Origin: Strobilurus pachycystidiatus
Taxonomy: Eukaryota > Basidiomycota > Agaricomycetes > Agaricales > Physalacriaceae
Length of the DNA: 64,000 nt
Direction of reading: 5' to 3'
NCBI GenBank assembly: GCA_019915135.1
Contig: JAHLMK010000007.1
Span: 1,364,001-1,428,000 of the forward strand
Shown here: positions 55,901 to 64,000 of the stretch, one piece after another
How positions within the stretch are numbered: position 1 is the first letter of the stretch
Layout of the letters: each line of letters starts with the position of its first letter
Notes under the pieces: model-generated
Told to the model about the DNA's origin: nothing
The model's database searches: none
What the model saw: the letters and a program-made list of their open reading frames with translations, nothing else
Translations under genes and position numbers: made by a program

Positions 55901-56384
55901 GGCCTAGGTCAGCACCCACATCTTTGTCGAGACCATCGAATTTCACTCACCCTGTCGTCTTCGTCGCCGTCGCCGTCATCCTGCTTTCGTGCCTTCAAAT
56001 CGTCTTGCTCGTCGTCCTCGTCAGCGCTGGGGTGATAGTCGCTTAATTCCTCGAGGGGTTTCGAGTCGGCGCCCCATGGTCCCCACATCCCAAAGACCCT
56101 CAGCATGTCGTTCGCCGCCACCAAGGCATATGCCGTTCCCTCCTTCGGATCGGCGGAATTCCGGGCGAAGAAAGTGTCGTAGTGCTCGTCAATGGCGAAC
56201 TGAAGGGCGGCGCCTTTGAGCCAACCCTTCTTGAACGGTGGCAACTTCGGCAGTTCGTCGTCGCTTTCGGCATCTGACTCAGTATCGGTGCCTGAACTAT
56301 GTCGGGAATCGTCCATCAGGCATCAATGATTGGACGAATTGGGAAGACATACTCTTGATCGTCTTTCTTTGGTTTCTTTGGCAT
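52964..56384 (-). CDS. Gene D' (right copy): HMG-box-like and AT-hook protein, 1034 aa
   Basis: Exons on the minus strand 56384-56353, 56296-55951, 55896-55756, 55705-55245, 55191-55063, 55011-54905 and 54852-52964 sum to 3105 nt in frame. Exons 5 and 6 (129 and 107 nt) and the combined length of exons 1+2 (378 nt) equal those of D. Conserved features are LQFAIDEHYDTFFARN, the HMG-like segment PHAYQLFAKDQPDKFRKKF..AWNARKF, the AT-hook KRPRGRPRK, and the C-terminal block RVEGRTRFAVGK to AHGRNGMASIVACLCWWG. The low-complexity centre differs completely (Asp run and NKAYAYAY repeats instead of Gly/Leu/Asp repeats). It is intact, so both copies could be functional. DNA binding is inferred. Confidence 0.82.
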
Positions 56385-56661
56385 CGTGTTACGCGACGTT
56401 CGAGACAGTGAAAATAATGCCAGAGACTTGACAGTGAATCTTCTTTTTGCGGCGGTCGATGACACAGCGGCCTCTTCGAATCCTGATTTCCCCACGCTCT
56501 GGCATTACCCGCGACCGCTGGCTGAACTCAAGCTGCCACAACTATATAGTCAGTCACACGGCGCCAGTACATAAAGCTTTCCTTCATTTCCCACAATCGT
56601 TTCATACTCTCTCTCAACTTCCATCATCGCCAATAGCCCTCCGCCACAAGTCCTTCCCAAC
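56385..56661. promoter_or_regulatory. Shared D'/E' divergent promoter (right)
   Basis: 277 bp. ACTATATAGT near 56540 is a palindromic TATA element, and the CCCCACGCTCTGGCAT stretch near 56490 is the counterpart of the left-hand GCCCGAGCGAGG element. Spacing to D' is about 110 bp, versus about 100 bp on the left. Confidence 0.55.
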
Positions 56662-57944
56662 ATGGTCCAGAAACCCAACAACAACAACAACAACGTCTCA
56701 AAAGACTCTAAGTCGGTGTCAGCCGTCGAGCTCTTGCGTGAGTGCTTGGTCGTTGTCATCTTGGTGGTCAGTCTGACGAGTATCTCTGCCAGAACTGGCG
56801 CAGGGCCTTCTCGACATCAACCTCAACGGCAGCCAGGCCGAGTTCCTCAACGCCCTCATCGGAGCGGCTACGCGTGCCAGTACGTGTCGTTTCACCCTCT
56901 GACCCTAAGTGTTGACTCATTTCCTCCCCACCTAGACGACGGGGACTCAGCGCCCCCCGTCTCTTCGTCCGTCGCCGCCTCGGCATCTGCCGGTACGTGT
57001 TCTTCTTGCATCTGTGGATCCACGATCACTCAATCAAGTCCCGTTTAGGTGGCTCGCCCAGTGAGCCGAACTGCCTGCGCTATCTTCCGGTGTCTTACCT
57101 CTTCTTCTAGATGTTGGGACTGCGGCAGGCTCCGGCCGTACTGGTAAGGGTTTGATAAATCCATGCGTCTATGAACTGACACATTTTCTTCTAGTGAACA
57201 CTGTCCCGCCGCCGTGCGCTAGACAGTCGCACGTTGGACCGCCCGCCGCGCCCGTCGTCACGGCGGCTAATGCTACGCCTGTCGTCGCTACCGCCGCCGC
57301 TGCGCCCGTTCAGCCCACCCCCGCCGCAGCCCAAGTTCCTGCTGCTGCGCCCGTCCAACCTGCTCCGGTCGTTCAGGCCGCGTCCGCGCCTGCTCCCGCG
57401 TCCGCGCCTGCTCCCGCGCCCGCGCCTGCTCCCGCGCCCGCGCCTGCGCCTGCTCCCGCTCCCGCGCCCGCCAACCGTGAGTGATGAATAATAATGTTCC
57501 TCCGTCTCTCATTGACTTGTCCCCGGCAGCTAACTTGGCTGGCTGGACTTACCCGGCCAACTGGGCTGCGCCCGTCCTGCATAGCAACGGTAAGCTTGTA
57601 TATGATTTCTGGATCCAAATTTGTGCCTGATCAATCCCGATGTAGGCTTTGCATACAACGAAGTCCTTCCGCAGGATTTCCCCTTCGTTGTCCCAAGGAG
57701 GGGAACTCCCGGGCCGTTCTATGCCATCACGCGTGGCCGAAATGTCGGGGTTGTCGCTGGCTGGTACGTTGTTCATGTCTTGACGTTGCGAAGCCGCCAC
57801 CTTATTCTTCTTTCCAGGGACATTGCCTCGCCCGAGGTCATTGGGGTTAGCGGCGCGGTCTTCCGCTCCGTCACGACTCTTGAGGCGGGTGTTAGCGTCA
57901 TACAAGCTGCTCTCTTGGCGGGTGCGTGCATGCTCCTACAGTGA
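56662..57944 (+). CDS. Gene E' (right copy): Ala/Pro-rich protein with RNase H1 N-terminal-like domain, 283 aa
   Basis: Nine exons: 56662-56737, 56793-56879, 56936-56992, 57049-57060 (12-nt micro-exon), 57111-57143, 57195-57476, 57530-57589, 57646-57763, 57818-57944; 852 nt in frame. Exons 2, 8 and 9 (87, 118, 127 nt) equal those of E. The N-terminus has an Asn run and LLQLAQGLLDINLNGSQAEF. The centre is (PAPA)n, encoded by a GC-rich tandem at 57385-57470. The C-terminus, EVLPQDFPFVVPRRG, FYAITRGRNVGVVAGW, VIGVSGAVFRSVTTLEAG, fits the RNase H1 N-terminal/Cauli_VI fold. No RNase H catalytic domain follows, so it is a stand-alone binder by prediction. Head-to-head with D'. Confidence 0.8.
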
Positions 57945-58229
57945 GGTGTCTCGGTGTCTCGGTCTGGCGTCTCCGTGTCCATTTATTTATTTAATCCAAA
58001 AAACATGTATCTTGCCCCGAGTCTGTACCTGTACTTATCACAGCACTGTCCTTACATGTAGTAGTCAATTTGTGTTTGAAAGATGTGTTTGAAAAAGAAT
58101 CAATTTTACCATGCATTGTGAAGATATAACCACGAAAAGTACATGATAAAATCAACGTGACGAGCGCCTGAGTCGAACTTGTGCGGCGAACAAATTCTCG
58201 GCTCAAGACCGAGCGAACGAAACATGTGG
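57945..58229. other. 3' flank of E'
   Basis: 285 bp, AT-rich; nothing recognised. Confidence 0.4.
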
Positions 58230-59150
58230 AATGATAGTAGAGATGAGAGAGACTCACAAGAGGACAGAGAGGTACCGTGTTTAGACGACGAAGTACCTGG
58301 ATGTTTCGATGTACAAAGGGATTAATGTCCTGTCAATGAGGTCAGGCATAGCGATGCAGCAGTGGGACGGACAATATGGGAACGAGTTGAGTCCGTGAAG
58401 GCGGGCTCGATCACTTGGTCCTACCAAATCTTGTCACCCTCGATGGCTCTCGGAAGGTCGGATACGAGTGACAACGTACTCGAGTCCTTTGGGATCCGAA
58501 GCACTTGAATCTCTCGTCGAGAAAGTAAGAGAAAGCAGAGCGACGGCTCGGTGGACAATATGAGATCGAGTGTGTTGGGATGAGGCGGGCTCGTTGTCTA
58601 TTGTACTCGATCGTATTAGTGTCGGCCGCTCTCGCAACATTGGACAAAAATTACAACGTACTGCAGTCCTTCAGAGTCCAAAGGACTCAACCCCCCGGCG
58701 AGGAAGAGACGGATGGCCTAGCAATGGCCAAACAAACACTATGAGATCGGAGGTGTTGGCGTAGGAGGTTTCGATCACCAAGTTGGATGGACCCCGAAGT
58801 CCTTCCCAACCTGGTTGGTGTGAGCTCGCAAGGTCAAATAAGAATGGCTTGACAGCATACCTTAGTAGTTTGGGGTATGAAGCACGCAACGCCACCGGCG
58901 GAGAAGGGAGAAATGACATAGCGACGACGCGCCGAAGAATATGGGATCGAGTGTCAGGGCGGGCTCAATTCCCTTATCCTACCCCAACTTAATTGGGGTC
59001 GACGGCTCTCACAGCGTTAGATGATATTGACAACTTACTTGTGTTCCTTGGAGTCTGAAGCAATCATGTAATCGCCCAGGAAGGGACAGATATCATAGGG
59101 ACGGGGTGGGGAACAAGCGGGCTCGTTCGATTACAGACCTACTCAAGTGC
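58230..59150. repeat. Degenerate tandem repeats, period about 160-195 bp
   Basis: Landmarks (gacaacgtact..agtcctt..gatccgaagc, ggacaatatgagatcgagtgt, gcgggctcg) recur at about 58401, 58584, 58764, 58959 and 59117, with a weaker unit before them. Located between E' and C', the mirrored position of the array at 9163-10030. Confidence 0.7.
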
Positions 59151-60003
59151 TATGAATGCGGAATTAGGGGTGTCAGTCTTGCCATTCTTCATTGGAAGAT
59201 CACCTCATCTACCATTTATCTTGCCGGTCTGTTCAACACTCAGACGTGCACCCAACCAAATGATTGTAATGGTTCACAGTAACGTTCGCCAGTTTAGATA
59301 GCCCACTAGAGTCGTCCGTGGTAGGAAGCCATAGGAGTCAGCCGTTCGAGGAATCTTGCTTGTTGGGTCGACTGAACCAGCGAAGAACTCCCCTTGGGAC
59401 GAATGCAAAAGGTTACAGTCCCTTTCGGAAGTATAATGAGAGATATTTTTGATCGCCGGGAGATTGGTCATGTTATTGATCGCGGCTATGATGTTTTCCC
59501 GTTTCCGACTTTCTGCTTTCCACTACGACACGTTACACGTTTCACTGCTCCAGGCGTTTTGTGGTTTCGTGGGAGGCTTGAGGCTTCGTCCAGTGTGCAA
59601 AACACGGCTGACATATACAAAGGTATGCAAAATATTCATATTCATCTCCTCCGCTAGTGGTCAATGGTTGTTCCCGACATAACTGCCATAACTGCGCCTC
59701 GCCAAGGTGCAAGGTCGCCACAAGCTCTATGTCCGCACGCACGTAGACACGAGTCGCCTGATTCTTTTGCGTCTGACGTCGGTCTTCTAACAGGTTTGCG
59801 GCCGGCGATTTGACTGTGACCCGCTTCGTTGGATTGGTACCCCCGCGCCACATTGCTCCTCGGCAGCCCAGTCGCGATGACCTTAGTGGTCGGAGATCTC
59901 CTTCGGCATCATGAGGCAACTCCCGTTCTTCTTAAGGTGGCAGCCCGAGGAATGGCTGGTATCTTTATTCCCATCTCCAAACGACCCCACGCCTTCTCCC
60001 AAT
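59151..60003. other. 5' flank of C', no gene supported
   Basis: The last 60 bp (ATCTTTATTCCC...) resemble the 5' flank of gene C (CCTTTATTAAT...). No coding region recognised. Confidence 0.45.
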
Positions 60004-62242
60004 ATGATTTACTCGCTGGTCGTCGCCGACACGCCTGATCCCGCCATCGCCGCTGCGATTCTCGCTGATAGGAGGCGCGAGTGGCGCATCTATGTCGACT
60101 TGAACGACAGCCTACACCCGTTTGATGCTCGCCACGACCTTCCGATTGAACCAATGGTGAGAATAATTGACTTGGCGTGCAGCGCTTTTTGCTAGACATG
60201 ACCACGAATAAGGAGTAAAGGAGAATATTCATGAATATATTCCTAATCTTATTCATGAATATGAATATGATGAATATATTATATTCGTGAATAAGAATAA
60301 GTTGACGAATATAGAATATGAACCTTCAAGTTCACATAATCCTCAACTCATTCATGAGTGTCTGACAATACTGAATTCTCAGTACTGAAAACAAGTTTAT
60401 GATAAATTTAGATGCTGTTTGAATGATTTATAGTTCATTCAATAACTTTAACTGTGATTTTGAGTGACATTGAGATGATTATACTTGTATATTCGTGAAT
60501 ATTCATGAATAAAAGCGAAATATTCGCAGTGAAGATTAAGTTGACAAATAAGATTAAGAGTATATTCATGAATAACAATTATGACCCTTGGAGGGGGGAT
60601 TATTCGTGTGCATGAATAAGAATATACTCGAATATATATTCGTGGACATCTCTACTTTTTGCTGATACCCTTCATAGCCTGCCCAGCAATACGAGATTGG
60701 CTACAACGTATGTTCTCCCCCCTCCGCTTCCCACCCTCACCACTAACCGACGCCTTCAACATCAGCGCCTGTCGCGTGCCCAAGCGCAAGCGGTGTCTAA
60801 CTTCTCTGGGTATTGGGGCGATCTTCATGACCAGGGTCACGCTGCGGGCAATCCTACCTTTGCCGACTACGAGCTGAACAATTTCCTTTTCGAGTTCAAG
60901 CGATTCTACCCTATTACTGAGCGCCACGCAGCGGAGTTGTACGCTAATCGCGAAAGAGTCGGTCTTTTCGTCTCTTGAGTATCACTGGGGGAAACTGACA
61001 GCGACTTCGCCGCACACACAGGTTATTCTGGAGGTATTGCATTACTTCCACGCTAGTCGCCGTGCTCGTTGGGGTCTTCCCCCGCCGGGCCCTCTCGCGC
61101 CAACTTCTTTGGTCATACCTCGCCTTCCGGGCGCCCCTACCGCTCACGTCGCGTCCGATCCTATTGCTCCGGATCGGCCTGCCCCCGCGTTCGTGATTCC
61201 TCGGTTGGGACCGGGCCAACCTTCCAATGGGCGCACCACCCCGTCTCTATCGCGCCCCCGTACTGCAGCGTCCAGGCCTGCGTCCTCCAATCCCACTTCT
61301 CCTACCTTCACCCGGGGCAACCCCAAGCTTCCTATCATCATGCAGGGGATCCGTAGCCTTTCTACTGAGGAACTCAACAAGTGCATGCGCGAAATGCGCG
61401 AGAAATACGCCAAGAAGTCCACGGCCTCCTCTCATTCTGCGGCCCCGGCTCCCACTCCCACCGACAACCATCTGCCCACTTCTGGCCTGATCGATGGCAG
61501 GCAATTGCATGTGGACGTGCTCGCTGCCTGCTTGAAGCGCATATTTCCTGAGTCGGAGCTCGCAGCTTCCTGCCTTGTCTTGGCCGAGAACATCTCGCCT
61601 TGCTGGGTCGCACCAGGTCAGGCGTTGGACCGCTTGGAGTCAGTCAGCGCTCTCTTCCGCGACACTTTGGCGCGAGAGCTTCAAATTCGGCGCGACCAGC
61701 TCCGTCGCGACGATTCCCCTCAAGTCACAGCCTGGGAGGATGAGCGGACCCGGATGGATGCCGAAGATCGTCAGAACCGGCGCGAGGCGCGCGAGCTCAT
61801 GCATCGCCGTTCCGAATCACCTCCCAGCCAACCGCCTCGCAACCTTCCGACGGGCGCGTACTTTGTCGCACCCAGGCGTGCTCCTCCCGCCGCCCCTCCG
61901 CCTTCTAAGGTCGGGCGTCAGAGGAGGCTCCCAGCGGCCGATTCGGAAGAAGAGACCACCGACACAATCATGGGAGATCACAGCACGCCATATGTCATCA
62001 ACTCACGGATGGAGATTAGCGTCGTGGACTCCTCCACAGAGGGTGACCGGTCTCCCTCGCCTGACGATACCGACAAGGTCATTACCACTTCCTTTTATCG
62101 CGATTTGGCCCTTTCCGTCAGTGTTGATGAAACTATGGACAGGGCAATGATACATTTGCTCACGACCATGTCCAAGAGTGACCGGGTCGACATAATCGAG
62201 AGGAGTATTGACATATCTTTCGCACACGACTCAAATTTCTGA
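60004..62242 (+). CDS. Gene C' (right copy): conserved hypothetical protein, 528 aa
   Basis: Exons 60004-60156, 60674-60694 (a 21-nt micro-exon; boundaries plus or minus a few bases), 60766-60957 and 61022-62242 join in frame. It matches gene C with exons 1 and 3 of identical length and the blocks FSGYWGD, NRERV, HYFHASRRARWGLPPPGP, LNKCMREMREKY, LAACLKRIFPESELAASCLV and VITTSFYRDLALSVSVDETM. The last exon is shorter than in C because the Pro-rich part lacks internal duplications. The first intron contains a 462-bp hAT-like MITE. Likely polyadenylation signal AATAAA near 62363. No catalytic motif; function unknown. Tail-to-tail with B'. Confidence 0.82.
60185..60192. repeat. hAT MITE target-site duplication (left)
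   Basis: CTTTTTGC, repeated exactly at 60655-60662. Confidence 0.9.
60193..60654. mobile_element. hAT-like MITE, 462 bp, in intron 1 of C'
   Basis: Terminal inverted repeats TAGACATGACCACGAATA and (from the other end) TAGAGATGTCCACGAATA match at 16 of 18 positions and fit the TAGRGATG-type ends of hAT elements. An 8-bp target duplication, CTTTTTGC, lies at 60185-60192 and 60655-60662. The interior is AT-rich with many ATTCATGAATA/ATTCGTGAATA palindromes and no coding capacity. The host intron keeps its splice sites. Confidence 0.92.
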
Positions 62243-62880
62243 TTGTATTCTTGTCCCCGGCTGTACTTTTTGTTGCTTTTGTGCTCTGTGTTCGTATCTG
62301 TTTGTATTCTCGCATAGTCATCATTGTACCTTCCGCGTAGTTGCAGTCCTCAATTTTGAAAAAATAAAACCAATTTCCGTATGCTGCATGTGTTACATTC
62401 TGGGTGATTGCCTAACTCGGGGTCTCCGCGTGCGACATGCAACATGCAACCGACAAACCTGATCTGAACGCCTTCGGCCGTGTCCAGATTTTCTACTGAC
62501 CTTTCTGCGATGGACGCACACCACTGTTTCCAGTCTGTTTCCCTTCCTTTCCTTCTGCGAGGGATCCACATCACTGTGTCCCTTCCTAACGACCAAGCCC
62601 GCTGTTCTGCAAACCCACGGAGCTGGTTTGTATGCCTTCGCCTCCGTGTCGAGCAGATCTTCTGGCCTTCTGCATTGAAACATCTTCACAGTGTCGCTTC
62701 CACCCATGCCCGCGGTATAGCGAACCAACGGAGCTGGTATGAATGCCTTCGCTTCCGTGTGGAGCAGTGCTTCCAACCTTGAGGCGATGAAATAAAGCCG
62801 TCTATTCGTATCGACTCTTATAATCTCTGCCCATGCAAACTCCTCACGTCCTGGCTATGAACAACTCAATTGACAAGTAA
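62243..62880. repeat. 3' flank of C' with a two-copy imperfect direct repeat
   Basis: CGGAGCTGGTTTGTATGCCT (about 62619) and CGGAGCTGGTATGAATGCCT (about 62731) begin two units of about 112 bp; a weaker third unit lies near 62510. The minus-strand translation shows LLHTEAKAFIPAP / LLDTEAKAYKPAP, but no complete gene is supported. Confidence 0.55.
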
Positions 62881-62895
62881 ATTCTTCTCTGCCTG

Positions 62896-63120
62896 TTGTA
62901 TGAACAGGCTGAACTCAGGGATTACAGACTCGTCTCCCTTGCCCTTGCCGCTGGGGCCATGAGCGTCGATTACGAAGTCGTCTGTCAAAAGCCATGTCAA
63001 TGCGTCTGCCACCATCAACCCTGCATGACTATTCAGACGGGTTTAGGGCGCGCCGACGGGGAAGGGATCGAGCGGACATGGCCCGAGCTCAGTCGTACAG
63101 CCGTGGCCAAGGAGAAGCTC
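62896..63120 (+). pseudogene. KDZ transposase fragment (KDZ4)
   Basis: A short frame containing TGLGRADGEGIERTWPELSR and KEKLPG, the catalytic block of KDZ transposases with its Asp retained, followed by a GTACG donor. The upstream 40 residues match poorly and no other transposase segment is present. It intervenes between C' and B'. Confidence 0.7.
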
Positions 63121-63387
63121 CCTGGTACGTTTTGCTTCATTAGTCTTATCTTGTCGTTGACTGTTACCTTATCAATTCAACAGCGGCCCTTCCTTGACAA
63201 GTCAAGTGAATTCACGAGCGACGGGCCTCGTAACACTGGCAAACGCCGTGCGCCGCCACTCATTTACAAGGGTCATCTATGTCTACGGCCCTCGTCGCTT
63301 GGGCTCATCTTAAATAAGTACACGCAAGCAATTGAGACCACAAAAAGTGAATGCTACAACAGATGGAAACCTTAGTCTACCGTTCCA

Positions 63388-63907
63388 TTACAACCGTTCC
63401 ATCACACGCTTCAGGGAGTCAAGGAAGTCGTGGAATGCCGAGGAATTCGATTCAAAGGGTAGCGCCAGAGTAAGGAGGCCGGCCATTCGCGATTCATGGC
63501 TCATGACCGCTGCGAATCCATAAGCATTCTTCGGCATTTGCCATTCGAAGAGCAGACTCACTGGAAGCGAATAATTGAAGGGACAACATATCGACCAGAC
63601 CCATCTCAACAAAGTCCATTCGGAGGTGCTCGACGCCAACCTCAATAAGCCAGTCGTCAAGTTCCTCGTCCACCTCCCCAGGATCCCTACGGCGGATGAT
63701 GGAAAACTCTTCCCAGTCCTGTTCACGAGTCGCCTCATCTAGACAACACGATAATCAGGGGTCGTCATGTCAATTTATGATTGATAGCGTACCTGGTTTC
63801 CAATGTTGGAATGTAGACACAATGATGCGACGCTGACGAGCGACGTTCAAAGCAATTTCCTTCTTTGCCTCTGTACGGATGGGCTCGACATCAAGGTAAA
63901 TGTTCAT
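63388..63907 (-). CDS. Gene B' (right copy): conserved hypothetical protein, 137 aa
   Basis: Exons on the minus strand 63907-63793, 63738-63562 and 63509-63388 (115+177+122 nt) join in frame; intron positions and phases equal those of B. The protein starts MNIYLDVEPIRTEAKKEIA, has DEATREQDWEEFSIIRRR, EELDDWLIEVGVEHLRMDF, and ends MAGLLTLALP..LKRVMERL. ATG 63907 corresponds to ATG 4719. A TTATATG element near 63957 could be its TATA box. Tail-to-tail with C'. Function unknown; the conserved exon structure in two diverged copies supports a real gene. Confidence 0.82.
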
Positions 63908-64000
63908 TGAAGGTGCTCAGGGAGGGATAGATGCAAACAAGCCGCCGGGGCAGCATATAACAATTCGCCAAGGCCCAGACCCATCGACCGGCAAGACGCG
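63908..64000. other. 5' flank of B', window edge
   Basis: 93 bp; upstream promoter of B'. By mirror symmetry the counterpart of gene A would lie just beyond. Confidence 0.4.

Noticed and set aside
1..64000. A captain-type (tyrosine recombinase) giant mobile element, as in Pezizomycotina Starships
   Set aside because: No tyrosine-recombinase signature was seen; the recombinase-like genes present are KDZ transposases and an LTR integrase.
1..64000. A mating-type locus as explanation for the inverted gene arrangement
   Set aside because: No homeodomain, pheromone or receptor gene is recognisable among the mirrored genes.

Overview
This 64 kb window looks like a transposon-rich stretch of a filamentous basidiomycete (Agaricomycete-like) genome. 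The basis is short GT..AG introns of about 45-60 bp with frequent micro-exons, several KDZ-type transposases, Ty3/Gypsy retrotransposition, and no recognisable housekeeping gene apart from a casein-kinase-I fragment. No tRNA, rRNA or CRISPR was seen.

The strongest pattern is a mirror image. Four intron-containing genes, called B, C, E and D here, occur in the left half as B(+) 4719-5223, C(-) 6174-8231, E(-) 10651-28365, D(+) 28635-32301. They occur again in the right half in reversed order and orientation: D'(-) 52964-56384, E'(+) 56662-57944, C'(+) 60004-62242, B'(-) 63388-63907. D/E are head to head (269 and 277 bp apart) and C/B tail to tail in both copies. Intron positions and phases match, and many exon lengths are identical (B 115/177; C 153/192; E 87/118/127; D 129/107). 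The proteins are diverged, so this is not a recent copy. E ends in an RNase H1 N-terminal (Cauli_VI)-like domain. D has an HMG-box-like segment and an AT-hook. B and C match no family I recognise. Degenerate tandem repeats of about 180-195 bp lie between C and E in both halves, and TTTGGCAAA-rich DNA lies beyond D in both halves. On the left a KDZ transposase and a small gene A flank the module. My working hypothesis is that these genes are the cargo or co-travelling module of a large DNA element.

Several mobile elements interrupt this arrangement. A 16.4 kb Ty3/Gypsy element (11537-27946) with 1677-bp LTRs sits 6 bp inside an intron of E. Besides gag, protease and pol it carries a sense cysteine-cluster ORF and two multi-exon genes on the antisense strand. 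A 462-bp hAT-like MITE sits in an intron of C'. Between the two module copies (34129-49527) a pair of about 1.1 kb inverted repeats encloses a KDZ transposase gene, a 4.5 kb LTR element with no recognisable pol (883-bp LTRs, AGTTG target duplication), a small gene with a second RNase H1 N-terminal-like domain, and a broken gene. A 5'-truncated KDZ gene (50022-52035) and a KDZ fragment (62896-63120) complete the picture.

All gene models were built by hand from splice signals and reading-frame closure. Domain names are pattern recognition, not database results.
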